A stretch of 64,000 nt of DNA from Anarhynchus alexandrinus (lineage: Eukaryota; Chordata; Aves; Charadriiformes; Charadriidae). Position numbers and translations under genes: made by a program. Within the stretch, counting starts at the first letter, position 1, and the number at the start of each line of letters is the position of its first letter. Below, in pieces: positions 46,627 to 58,444 of the stretch. The stretch is taken from contig VUYV01000191.1 in NCBI GenBank assembly GCA_008711295.1, positions 1,430,740 through 1,494,739 of the forward strand. Reading direction: 5' to 3'. The notes beneath the pieces are model-generated. The model searched no databases. It saw only the letters and a program-made list of their open reading frames with translations, and was not told the DNA's origin.

Positions 46627-48260
46627 ACCTTCATGGATCACCTTCACGGTATAGGCTTTCATAAATCACCCTAGTACGTCTGAAGGGAAGGCTAAGATGA
46701 GTTCACTTTTTCCCGGTGAGGATACAGGGATACAGAAGGCGTGGTAGGGAATGCCTTATTCTTTTGGTTCGTTGTAATGGTAGACTGCGCCCTGGTAAAC
46801 GACACACTGGTAGAAACATATGACGTAGCCTTTGGTCCTGCTGCTCTTGTGCCAAGACGGGGTCTTGCTGGATCTAAGATATGATCATTATTTGTTATGA
46901 ATTTTGTCCAGATTAAAGCATAATGGGTGGGCTCTGTGCGGTCTGTAAAGTTGTATGTGCCCAGTACAGAAGTGAAGCTGTATGTTGCACGTTCTGGGTG
47001 TGAGATGAAGGTATGTGGGAATCTGTGGGTTTAACACGTGCCGAGGTAGTGCAAGACAACATCAGAATATAGAGAGGGCCAAACTTGGTGCACTGTTCTC
47101 TGTATCGCCTCTTCAGCGTGACCTCTGGAATGGGCTGTGCCCTGTGCTGCGCAAGTTTTTACTTAAAAAAAAAAAGAACCTAGGAAAGAAATAACATCTG
47201 AGTTGAAAAGCTATTACTTGATAGTGTAGTCAAAGCCTTAGTTTGCTCCAGCTAGATCTCCTTTGGAATTGCCTTTTTCCAGTGGAGCTAACTGGATCCT
47301 CTACCTCTCTACCAGCCAGAACAGTTGTTGACCCATGCAGAGTACATACTGTGCTCCCCCTCCGAGGATGAAAAGCAGTTATGTTAGCTACGTTGTCGAG
47401 GGTCTCCCAGAGGCATCATAGCTATCAGAAGCAGAGGGCTACCCAGAAGTTGCGGGAGTAGTGCTGCCTTGCTACACTTTTCTTTTTTTAATGCTACAAG
47501 AACTGTAAATAAGTTTCCTTAAAACATCTCAATCTCCAGTCTCTCTAGGGAAAAATCCTAAAAATATATATATATTTCGTGTGGTCATTTATAACCAGAA
47601 CTACCAGTTTAAAAACAGCATAGAAAAAAACAGGTGAAAACTGAAGCTTTTTGCTTTCAATAGAGAGAGATACTGAAAGTCACCCTAAAAGAGATATTAA
47701 GAAACATTGGGTTTAGATTTTATCTCTCTGGGAAGTCATCTTGGAGATGACTTTCTCAAACACTGTCTTGTCTTCTGCTGCCTTTTAGTTAATGTTTTGT
47801 GATAATCCCTGATATTCAAATCCAAGGAGATCGTTTTCCATTCCTTTTCTATTAATTTGAAATTATTCATTATATCAGCACTTCCTATTTTCTTGGCAAC
47901 AACAGAAATACCTATTGGAAGTAACCGTTACAATATCATTACAATAGCGATCACAGAAAATTAGCATTCTGTGCATTATTTAGTACAAAAAATTTTGCAA
48001 GGTTGTGAATATTTGCAGTGGTTTGGATGAATGGAAGAGGCTTGGCAAGAAAATACAAATTCTTCAATAAATATATTCTTTAATTTTTTAGGGGATATAT
48101 AAATAATGATTTTGAGAAACCAAGAACACTTTCTGCTTTGTTCATATTTTAATAGTATACTCCTCTTTGCTGTTTCAGTAATTAAGTCTTACGACATTCC
48201 AGAAAGCATAAATCCTGCTGAGATGTTTAAGTTTGGAGCAACCTCTTGATGTACAAACAA

Positions 48261-48284
48261 AATAAATGAAAAAAAAAAAAAAAA
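48261..48284. repeat. AATAAA followed by a 16-base A run
   Basis: AATAAATG directly precedes A16 at 48269-48284. It resembles the end of a retroposed mRNA, but no target-site duplication or parent sequence was recognised, so it may be plain low complexity. Confidence 0.6.
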
Positions 48285-48830
48285 GACACTTACCCAGGAT
48301 CTTAACAAGCTGTTTTGCTTTTACCTTTGAAACAAAATTGGACGGTAAAGCAATATGGCCTACTGAAACCGTTCTAGCCTCGTTGTTAACTAGAACCTCC
48401 TTTTGAAATTCATTGCCTTCAATTACATTTTTTAAAGAATTTTAATTACGTGCCTGAAAAGAATAAAGATGCTCCAGGCTCCATTTGTTTATCGTGGAAG
48501 GCCTAAAAAAATGAGGACAGAGCTTCCCAGCTCATGCAGGGGTTGCAGAGAGAGAGAGATGACTTTTAATTCGACAAGTTCAGAGAGATTTCTTAGTTTG
48601 ACGCGCACAGCAGGGGGTCTTTGAGTGCCTGGCAATACTTCAGCATTCCGAGCTTTGAAAGTCTTTCCCTGCAGCAGAAATTGTATCAAAAGCCAATGAT
48701 AATATTCCCTGCAAGGTAAAGGACCCTATTGAAGATTTCTAGAGCTGTTTATTTATTCATCACAGTTTTTTCTTTTAGGACGTATCAGGCGTGTAGGTAA
48801 TAATTCACACAGATGCTAGGAAAATGAAAC

Positions 48831-48851
48831 AAATAAATAAATAAATAAATA
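48831..48851. repeat. (AAAT)n microsatellite
   Basis: About five AAAT units. Confidence 0.88.
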
Positions 48852-49260
48852 GGAATCCCTCATTAATCCTTCACCTTTCCCTTACGTTTTCCGCGGGCCA
48901 CCTTCACCTCTAAAATTCCCTCTCATTCCCCGCCATGTATTCTGCGTACAATCTTCACTTCAAATCTCGGCTTTTCCTTATTTTTAACAGAATTGTCATT
49001 TCTGTCTGCCTTCTACCACCAGCTGAGTACATAAGATGTTTATGGCCATTTCCTTCCACTAAACCCTCAAAGTGATTGATTAATTTTACAGAAGGATATT
49101 CAATTTCTTAGGGGTCTTTTTAAATCTTATTTTTAAAGTAGATTTGAGATAACGGTTTCAAAGCCAAGATTAAAGCGTTATTTATATTCCAGAGATCAGA
49201 GTTTTAATGTTTTGGCATTACTCTTATTTGAAAAGTATACACATATGTTTTTCTTTCTGC

Positions 49261-49280
49261 TTTTGTTTTGTTTTGTTTTG
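49261..49280. repeat. (TTTTG)4 microsatellite
   Basis: Four pure TTTTG units, immediately followed by TTTCTGCAG, which together look like a splice-acceptor pyrimidine tract. Confidence 0.88.
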
Positions 49281-49454
49281 TTTCTGCAGCAGAGCTGGGA
49301 CTGTGAGACTACGACAACCTTTCCCTGGTGTAATGTCAATGTCGGCTATCACTTTGGCAGAATCAGCCAGCTCAGTGGAGACAGAAAAACCCTCCTTCCC
49401 TCCTTTTTTTTCATCTGCTGGTGGCATTCAAAGTGACCTTCCCTTATAAATATT

Positions 49455-52400
49455 GGTGAGTGACCACATGGGGAAAGCAGTTCCTTGGTGCAAAGAAGCT
49501 TTTTTCAAAAAGCAGTGTTGACCTGAGGGGTTTCCATTTTTTTCAAAGTACAAAAAAACCTCCACGTATGCAGGTGTGTGTTTTTTTTCTTTTTAATAAT
49601 AACTTGAGGTGTTTAAGAACACTTATTTCTATAGACTTACAAGGGTTTATAGAACCCTAACATGTGCTACCTATTCAAACTATACAAAACAATCTTTCAA
49701 AATGCTGTTTTAGAGAGAGAAATACTTCCTGACAGCAAACATGAATCTCTCCCCTCTTCCTGTTACTTTCTGCTGGCTAAATGGTCTGCGATGGTTATGA
49801 ATTTATCATAACGCCCCAAATATGGCAAGAAGAAGCTTTCCCAGGTGGAAAATAGCTAAAGGCTGTGTGCGGAGACCTTTCTGGTTTGGGAAGCGAACCT
49901 AGGGTGAAATCACAGCATTGCGGGAATTCTGATGCCCACAGGGCAGTCCAGGAAGGATGTAGTAACTGTAGTAGTTCCATAAGGCTGTCAAAATTACATA
50001 GTTTGGTACTGAAAAAGTTTTCAGGTCATTTGAGGCTATCTCAGCTGATTTATCCTGCTTGAGACATCCAGTATGCCTAAAGAGATTTTCAGTGTTGAGA
50101 ACAGATGTGTAGATAGCGAAATAGCCACCCCACGGCTCAGGAATATTTACAGTACCGTAACACAGAACATTACAAAGTACATACTCAGATACAAAAAATA
50201 TTTAACCTGGCTTGGAACAGTTTGGAAGCTGTAAATACATGCAGGATCTAAGGCTGGAAATTATTTAAGGTTTACACATATTTAATCTAAAGACAGTGCC
50301 ATAAAGAGTCGCTTAGCTGGCTGCCATTCAGTATTAACTACATTATTGCAATTATCTCCTATTCAGGCTACAGTCAGACAACTGTGATGTATCATTTATG
50401 ACTATATGATAATTAATGTTTGATTTTTTTTTTAATTTTTCTTAACCGTATGTATACTTGAAGCGTGTCAGTTTAAAGGACCCGAGAAGCTTCAAAAGAA
50501 ATATTAATAGGAGCGTTATCATGGCACCAGCCTAACAAAATAATGCCTTTTCATCAAAGGAGCATTTCCAGCCAAAGCAAAGGCTGGCAGACGGAGTGCA
50601 TGTATCTCTTGCTTAAAGAATGAGCAGTGGTGCCATTTAGAAGTTCCTCAGCTGTGTGTTAGGATTGTCACTGGTTTCCTTGGCTACTTGTATTCAGGGG
50701 ACAGAGAGGAGAAGAGAAGGAAGAGGGCAAAAATTTAGCAGAATTGCATAACAGGCTGTGCTCAATCAATGTTCTTTATTTCTGTATCAGCTATGTGATG
50801 GAGTCTCACTAATTCTGGGATTAGCATTTGGGTATACAGGTCAATCAGTGTCAGGCTCGGTTTTGAGAACTTGTGTCGATCTCTTAGGACCGAATTAAGT
50901 CTTCATCCTGGTCTGGGATCATTCTAGTAACGATTTCAAAAAATGAAGGGATAAATAAAGGTATTGGATGAATACATTTTGTACAGCTTTTCATCTAGTA
51001 ACTCGTGCTACTCATAACTACAAACTACAGCATTTAGTGCAGTGACGTGTGATGGTAAGGTTGGACACCGTTTAAAACATGGGGGGAGGGTAGAGTTTCA
51101 AACAATTCATCTTTTGAGAAAGGCCTTCTTTAACTGTGTTTCCATTCTGAAGTTGTTTATCAACTCATTTTCATGTCCTTAGAGGATGTTGCATAGCTTT
51201 ACAGTAGCTGCACGGAATAACTTGCTGTTTGATCATATTATGATATTTTGCACATGTAGCTGCTTCCCTTTAAAATGGATAGGACAGAGCTACAGACAGT
51301 CCAACAAAGACTCAGGATTTCTTCTGTTCCCTGCAAGATTCCAAGTATAGGCATGCAGATCACAACTCATTATTTTAAGTTATAATGACATTATTTTTTT
51401 TTTTTTGAAATGTCACAGGAGCAAGATCGTAAGCTCTGTGGGGACCACAGCAACTGCTCTATCCTCTCTCAGAGAGTGTTGCAGCCTTGTAGAAGTTAGG
51501 GTGGGACCAGAGGGGATCAAATATGACCGTTACCATTTCTCAGTGCATTTCTGGTAGCTCGAAAAATGGTGGCTTTTTTACTTTTGGCTACATGCAGCGT
51601 TAGAAAGAAGTGACAAAGCATGCCAATAATATGTGATATTATGTTTCCCTGTTTTAATTTCCCTTTGATACAACCACGTATTTCAGTGTGATCTGCCAGA
51701 TGGTTCTAGGTTCACTAATATGCTGCTTCCATTGCATTTTGCACGTATTTGATATTTTGCTCAAGTTTGACATTTTACACAGAATAAGGGAACGTAATTC
51801 AAGAAAATTGAGAGGAGTGAATTGATAAATAAGTAAATATATTAATATTTCTTATATATACTTATAAATCTCCCCTCTATGTGAAGAAGATGGGATTGAA
51901 CACACTCTTGTTTTCAACCTATTGTGTCAGAGGGGTGATTAATCCACCTCTGATTATTTTATTTATTTTTTAAAGCCTCAACTATTTTTCAGGAGTTTGG
52001 TGAAAAATCCAGCGTAAGCTCTAACACAGAAAACTTTAAAGGCAAGTTTACGCCTTTGAAGCCTGTGGCTCTGAACTACATACGAGGGCTTAATGAGGAC
52101 ACTTCCATGCAGCTTGGTTCAAATATCGATTGATTGTGCACACCGCATTAACTTCCAGAAGTATAAACTAGCATTAGTCTTAAACAGTGTTGCTCTCCCC
52201 TAAGTAAAGGACTTTGCTGTAAAAGAATATACATTTTTCTTTGTAAGTTTTTTCTTCGTTGTTATTTAATTTTTTTCCGTGCCTGAACTCTTGGGAACCT
52301 GATGAAACTGGAATCGTAACGCCGTTGGTTTTTAAGTAAAAGTCACATGAATTGCCAACTAGCAGAAAGTCGATGCTTCAGGAGCTAGAACTAATAAAGG

Positions 52401-52795
52401 CAGATTTCCTTCGGAAAGCCTGTTGTCTTTGTACTGTAAGATCACCAATTTCAACTGCAACCCCAATTTCCCTATTCCTCTTGTCTCCTATTACCCTCTT
52501 TGGCTGAGACAAAAGAGCTGCGCTTACTCCGCAGCTCCAGCCCAGCCAGCTCCTTTCAGAATGCCGGAATGCTATCCGCATTCCTCTGCCTGGGGATATC
52601 AGTTTGGATCTCCATCTCTGAAACTCGTAGGGTCTTAATTATCTTTACGACTTGCTTTTTTTCCTGATTTGGTTAACACTTGACAATCACCCAGCTGAAG
52701 AATTACCAAGTGGAGAGAGACAGGCGATACAGACAGACTGGGATTTTAGCCTTAATAAGGCAAAAATGTGCGGGCATTAAATAAGACCCAAGGAG
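49455..52795. other. Non-coding stretch, possibly conserved in part
   Basis: No CR1 or gene recognised. The part at about 50280-50830 has mixed composition with few low-complexity runs and resembles a conserved non-coding element. Two short hairpins lie at 52515-52537 and 52566-52584. Confidence 0.45.
52515..52584. promoter_or_regulatory. Two adjacent short hairpins, one made of TEAD-like sites
   Basis: GAGCTGCG (52515-52522) pairs with CGCAGCTC (52530-52537). GGAATGC (52566-52572) pairs with GCATTCC (52578-52584). The second contains GGAATG and CATTCC, the TEAD/M-CAT core, in inverted orientation. Arms are exact; regulatory function is inference. Confidence 0.35.
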
Positions 52796-52932
52796 CTGTA
52801 GAGAGCGAGAAGGTCTCCCCTCAGCCTCCTTTTCTCCAGGCTGAACACCCCCAGTTCCCTCAGCCGCTCCTCATAAGACGTGTGCTTCAGACCCCTCACC
52901 AGCTCCGTTGCTCTTCTTTGGACACCTCCAGC
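52796..52932 (-). mobile_element. CR1 LINE internal fragment (end of ORF2), no 3' tail
   Basis: Reverse orientation. AGGTCTCCCCTCAGCCTCC, TTTTCTCCAGGCTGAACACC, CCTCAGCCGCTCCTCATAAG and TCTTTGGACACCTCCAGC match the CR1-Y-type end of ORF2; translated it gives [20 protein letters not shown] then [19 protein letters not shown]. The 3' UTR and octamers that every other copy keeps are absent next to it, so the 3' part was lost by deletion. Confidence 0.9.
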
Positions 52933-54130
52933 AGAAGCTTTCAGAGCTAAGCTTAAGCTGTAGCTCACTGACCATTCATCATCTTTGATTTCCAGCCCTT
53001 GCTCTGTCAGTCTGTCTCTGGCTGCAGGCAGAGGCCTTCCCACCACGAGCATCAAGATGGAAGCAGGCTTCTGAAGGAGCTCCATCTAGACACGCAGTCT
53101 AGACATCATTCGTAGATACATCTATATTCATCCATAATGTTGAGAAACTTTAGCAAATGGAAGGGACTAGAAGGATCAGGAAAAGCACAACGTAGCCTCG
53201 TGTTTAGTATAGTCTCCATGGAGAAGAAAGGAGAGGCCCCAGTCTCAGCTGTAAGGACCACTCTTGCATTTTTTACTGAAAACCACCTTTCAATTTAAGA
53301 GCTTGATTACTTGTAACAAAGAAGATGTTGACTTAACAAAAGTTATTGAAAATTCACGTAAAACAAAATTCGTATTTTATTTGGTTTTACATGGTACAGA
53401 TATAAGCCTTTGGAAGCAAATGTGCTTTTTCAATTCCTTTTTTTGAAAAAAAAAAAAAAAAAAAAATCGACTGGCCGGGGGGAAAAAAGCTATCTTATAT
53501 ATCCTACATTACACTTTGCTTCATGTGAATCCAGTGAGATTTCAGGGACAGTATTTCTTCTTCCGTACTCCACCTCTTTCTGTCGGGTATACAGCTTTCC
53601 TGGGTATGCTTTTCTGATTGCTTTGCAAAAGTGTGATTAAAAGGCGTTCTGGAACCTTGACTATGTAAGACTTAGTTAAAGAAACTTAACATGCATTCTG
53701 TCAGGGTGCACTGGCGATAGTCAGATTTGCTCCTGTGACTCCTTGACTTAAATGATGTTATCCTGATTTCGAGTGTGTGCTAGCAAGCCATACAAAAACA
53801 GCGCAAATATACAAACAAATAGTATGCAGTTAATCAGGTAAAAAGGTGGAATTTAAGGCCAAGGAGGGGTTTTTTTTTTCATTACCAGCTCGATGCTTTT
53901 ATTCCTGGTAACTTCTGATTGACATAGCCATTGCGTTACTGTTAAAGAAACCGAAATGAATAGAGCATCCGGCTGCACTTACACTTTTGAATCGTCAACG
54001 AGCTGTGACCAACTGACAGCAACCAGCAACCAAATTGAAGGTTTGCCAGGCAGCAAGATGCACATTAATTAGTTTCTTGCACAGATAAATATTCAAGCAG
54101 TCTAAAGCAGACATCAAAGATGAAGATAGT
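52933..54130. other. Non-coding stretch, nothing recognised
   Basis: AT-rich; contains an A21 run at 53446-53466. No gene recognised. Confidence 0.55.
53446..53466. repeat. Poly(A) run, 21 bases
   Basis: Pure A run preceded by a T7 run and G. No retroposon body or target-site duplication recognised around it. Confidence 0.9.
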
Positions 54131-54614
54131 TAAAAGACATGGACCTGTTGGCACAAGTCCAGAGGAGGCCACAAAGATGCTCCGAGGGCTGGAGCCCCTC
54201 TGCTGTGAGGACAGGCTGAGAGAGTTGGGGGTGTTCAGCCTGGAGAAGAGAAGGCTCTGGGGAGACCTTAGAGCCCCTTCCAGTCCCTAAAGGGGCTCCA
54301 GGAAAGCTGGGGAGGGCCTCTTGATCAGGGAGTGTAGCAATAGGATGAGGGGGAATGGTTTTAAACTGAAAGAGGGGAGATTTAGATGAGGTGTTAGGAA
54401 GAAATTCTTGACTGTGAGGGTGGTGAGACACTGGAAGAGGTTGCCCAGAGAAGCTGTGGCTGCCCCATCCCTGGAGGTGTTCAAGGCCAGGTTGGACGGG
54501 GCTTGGAGCAACCTGGGCTGGTGGGAGGTGTCCCTGCCCATGGCAGGGGGGTTAGAACTGGGTGATCTTTAAGGTCCCTTCCAACCTAAACCATTTTATG
54601 ATTCTATGATTCTA
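54131..54614 (+). mobile_element. CR1 LINE, 484-bp 3' fragment, second subfamily
   Basis: Starts in the end of ORF2 (AAAAGACATGGACCTGTTGG, CAGAGGAGGCCACAAAGATG), continues through AGAAGCTGTGGCTGCCCC and GGTGGGAGGTGTCCCTGCCC to two octamers. Same subfamily as the reverse copy at 46.2 kb, so the two form a long inverted pair about 7.5 kb apart. 5' truncated, frame interrupted. Confidence 0.97.
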
Positions 54615-55064
54615 AGAATTATATTCTTCTTTTAGTGTCCCACTTCTGCCACTTTCAAAGTTTCCATGGTTTACAGTTTTATTCATCTCTGTGTCTGTTA
54701 CACTTTTCCTAACAGCATTTTCCAGTCCCAGCTCAGGAATTGACCGTAGGATGTGCTAAGGCAACATTAGCACTTGCAGACATAATGGGCTAAATCATAA
54801 GGGACTTCTTCCCCTGTGTGTCCACAGCAATATATGCAAACAAATTACTTCTCCACTAATTTAAAGCATGAATTTAAGTATATCTGAAAATCTGATCTGC
54901 CTCCAAGTCAAATTCTCCATTCTACTTGTGCTAGATTTCGCTTATCTCCACTACAATCCAGTTTGTGTGTACGTGTGCAGACTTTGTGGTCCATTATAAA
55001 AGGCAAATTCAGCCACAACAGGAGTCAAACACTGTCTTCAGGGCCAAGTGCGTGATTCGATAGG

Positions 55065-55080
55065 TGCTGCCCTGGCAGCA
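55065..55080. promoter_or_regulatory. Inverted TGCTGCC/GGCAGCA motif (NFI-like half-sites)
   Basis: TGCTGCC (55065-55071) and GGCAGCA (55074-55080) are exact reverse complements with a 2-base spacer, followed by another TGGCAGC at 55082. TGGCA is the NFI half-site core. A TAATTA homeodomain core lies about 50 bases downstream. Function is inference. Confidence 0.3.
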
Positions 55081-56021
55081 TGGCAGCATTTCTGGCACAA
55101 AGGTTCATCGAGTGAATTATGCTAATTAAGTGAATATACTTCTGTACTGGAGGATAATATGTTTCTGCACGTTAGAAAGAAAGTAGAAAATGGACATTTC
55201 CCTTTCAGTTTGTTTTAAAATATACTTACATGCCAGGCATGGAAAAATGCAAAATGCATTCATACTAAAGGTATTTATTGTATTAGCAAAGAAAATTCAT
55301 GCTTCAGCTGGTGGGGTCTGATCTACTAATCAGAACTGTGTATGGTTATAGATATTGTCTGTGCCTTATTATTTTCTGGTCCCAATGTTAATAGTGATTT
55401 TTAACACGTGATTGATTTCTGTGCCAGCATGAAATTCTGAAAGTAAATGAACTTAGCCTTCAATTGAAAAAGACGACAATAGAAAAATAAGACAGAGAAA
55501 TTTATGTCTTTAGGGCTAAATGAGCTATCAGTGTGGTTTAAAATTTTCAAAAGTGTGTATAACCAATTTGAACATGATTTTAGGCAAAGAGGAGCCTATG
55601 GTTTATTTGTTTTCAGATTTGAAAATTCACCCGGCTTCTTGAAAAGTTTCAAAAATACCATCATGTTGGGTTTTTTTTAACTCATGCGATACATCAGTGA
55701 ACGTTACGTACATAGCAAACTGAGGTCCGAATCCTGAAGCTACCCTAATTCCTTAAAGACTTTCATGCAGGTAAAGTAATTTTCAAGATGTGGATGGTTA
55801 TAAAGGCGAGGCCTTTGCTCTGTTGTGAAATGCTCTTACTGTGTTAGGGAAGAACTCTGCCAGGAGAATACTGAGGTCAAACTAGCTTCAGGCGTTGATA
55901 AATGCAAAGTTACCACCAGGAGTTGAACACTGAGATGATGTATTTTCCCATCCAAGTGGTTCTTTACTTTCTAACAAGAGAGCAACTGGATTCAAATGAA
56001 TGCACATTTTTTTTCTTAGGG

Positions 56022-56056
56022 AAAAAAAAAAAAACACCAAAAAAAAATTGCAAAAA
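56022..56056. repeat. A-rich low-complexity run
   Basis: A13, then CACC, A9, TTGC and A6. Confidence 0.8.
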
Positions 56057-57919
56057 AGTATTCCTCCTCTGAAAAACTCTGTAAGTGTTTTATTTAAGTG
56101 ACTGGTTCTTACGATCTCCTTTAAAAAAGAAATTAGCTGCTAATATCCTGGGAAATATTTGTGTTAAAGGTCATATTAAACAAAAGTCAAATCTAGACTA
56201 TCTGAGGAGTCTGCAGAAGATGTTTAATGCAAATTTTTGTGAAAAAAGGATGTGTGTCACTGCAGGTCATCTCTGAATATTCTTGTTGGGGTTTCTCTGT
56301 TGGATATGCAATCTCAGCTAAATGTTTTGAAGAGGAGGAATCAAATAAATTGCCCTATTTTGGGTCTTTCTCATCTGTATACAGTTGTGCAGCTCTAGTA
56401 GACCTGAAAATTGCCCAGAGACAAACTTTTAAAAAATAGAGTGCTTTTGAGGCAGAAAATTGCTTTTCTGCAGCACGGGCTAAGGGACAGGCTGTGACAG
56501 GAGGACAAGGAGTTGTCACCATGTAGCGATGTTGTAAAGCATATCTTACATAACAAAAAGGATCGTTTGTCTCTTTTTTCTTTCGTTTTAAACTACGAGA
56601 GATTTAATTGAAACCGCTGAAGGTGTGCCCTAAACCAAGAAAAGACCGTTATAATTTACAATTAAAATTGGAAGTTCCTCCTTTAACCCACCTGTAATAG
56701 CTATTCATTGCAGAGGGCGTGTGGTACGGGTGTCTGTCCACCACTTTGGAAGCCTCAGTCTCAAAAGGGAGAGGAAAAAATAAAGCTCATTGTATGTGCA
56801 CGTCAAATATTAGCGTGATTCTTGCAGTATAATAAGAAAAGAAAGTGGTTTGTGCTTTTGATTAGCCTCTTGATGTTTGAGACTGTTTCTGTATGGCTTA
56901 ATTTTCCTTTTTATGGCAGTTTGTACATATAAAACAAAATGAGGAAAGGAGTGGAGGGGGAAAGAAATGTGCCATTTATATACCAAGGATATGAGGCCTC
57001 CTTTGGGCCCATTATACATTAATGGGTCAGCTGAGATTTATTAGGATCTGTATATTAATCTTTATACACATTCACATACTATAATTGTTCCTTTGGTACT
57101 ATAATGTGATTAGCTGTGAATTTGTGCAATATTAACAATAATATGGATTTCCATATTACAGAACAGTAATAACAAATGGTTATTAAAAATGCATGTAAAG
57201 TATGGGGAGCGAAAGCACTTCCAAACTCTCAGTAATCCGATTATGTTCTGTTGGTTTTAAATACCAAAATGGTTAAGTCTTTACTGTAAAGTAAAATCAT
57301 GTACGAGAAAAGCAAAAATTTGACGTTCCACAGAATCGGGCGAATGAGTTTAAAGCTGTCTGAAAGATGACTGTCTGTTTCTCATAGAGAGCCAGGGTGG
57401 GGATTTTTGCATTATTATTACTTAAAAATATAGCAAAAAAAATAGCATATAGAAGGTAACAGTAATGTTCAATAGTAAAGTTTTCTAGTAGGATGCTTTT
57501 GGATATAGGAGTGAGGTGCAGTGTGGAAGGAACAGGCTAGGACCCCTGGTACTTCCCAGACAGCCGGTTCAGCGTTGACACCTCTCCACTTCCAAATGGG
57601 AGAGGAGCTTCCCTCCCTGTCTGGAATGGCAGGAAAATATTTCCACCCACAGGGCAATCATTGCATGATATACAGATACAGTACAGTCAGAATGTGGTAA
57701 GGGAGAGCTATTCATTTTAATTTTCTAAGGGTTTGGGTTCTCAAATGGTGTATAATAGAGCAGGCACTTTGATTTCAGATGGTTGCAGCAGTATTAGCTC
57801 TGTATAGCACAGGGTTGTATATTCTCCTCTCTTACTCTGCTTCTGCTTTGTGATCAGAAGTGAGAGAAGCCCCTGAACTTGGCTTTGAGACAACAACATT
57901 GAGACCCTTTTATATTCTT

Positions 57920-58444
57920 CTTGCGTCCAGCTCTGGAGTCCCCAACATAAGAAGGACATGGACGTGCTGGAGCATGTTCAGAGGAGGGCCACGAGGATGA
58001 TCCGAGGGCTGGAGCACCTCTCCTGTGAGGAGAGGCTGAAGGAGTTGGGGCTGTTCAGCCTGGAGAAGAGAAGGCTCCGGGGAGATCTTATTGCGGCCTT
58101 CCAGTCCCTAAAGGGGGCCTACAGGAGAGCTGGGGAAGGACTTTTTACTGGGGCATGGAGTGATAGGACGAGGGGGAATGGCTTCAAACTGGAAGAGGGC
58201 AGGTTTAGATTGAACATTAGGAAGAAGTTTTTCACTGTGAGGGTGGTGAGGCACTGGCACAGGTTGCCCAGAGAGGTTGTTGAGGCCCCATCCCTGGAGG
58301 TGTTCAAGGCCAGGCTGGACGTGGCCTTGGGCAGCCTGGTCTGGTGGGAGGTGTCCCTGCCTATGGCAGGGGGGTTGTAACTCGATGATCTTCAAGGTCC
58401 TTTCCAACCTAAACCATTCTATGATTCTATGATTCTATGATTCT
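57920..58444 (+). mobile_element. CR1 LINE, 525-bp 3' fragment, younger subfamily
   Basis: Starts at TTGCGTCCAGCTCTGGAGTC in ORF2 and runs to four terminal octamers (ATTCTATG x3 plus ATTCTTA). Same subfamily as 5.2, 6.2 and 15.7 kb; over the shared part only a few differences from the 15653-16097 copy are visible by eye. Intact reading frame up to the 3' end marks it as among the youngest CR1 insertions here. Confidence 0.98.
57958..58380 (+). pseudogene. CR1 ORF2 C-terminal remnant
   Basis: A 140-codon frame covering the tail of CR1 ORF2 ([40 protein letters not shown]) and continuing into 3' UTR sequence. No endonuclease or RT catalytic core, so it is non-functional. Almost the same peptide as the reverse-strand frame at 15655-16098. 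Confidence 0.88.

Larger units (their letters stand above)
46627..49260. other. Non-coding stretch, nothing firmly recognised
   Basis: Slightly GC-richer at 46.65-47.45 kb without a recognised gene or repeat. Contains an AATAAA plus A16 run (48261-48284), an AG run near 48549 and an (AAAT)n run at 48831. Confidence 0.5.
54615..57919. other. Non-coding stretch with conserved-looking patches
   Basis: No gene or CR1 recognised. Parts at about 54960-55330 and 57020-57320 have the mixed composition and homeodomain-like motifs seen in vertebrate non-coding enhancers. A-rich low-complexity run at 56022-56056. Confidence 0.45.

Noticed and set aside
46197..46664. 155-codon ORF on the + strand
   Set aside because: It is the antisense reading of the reverse CR1 copy at 46181-46626.
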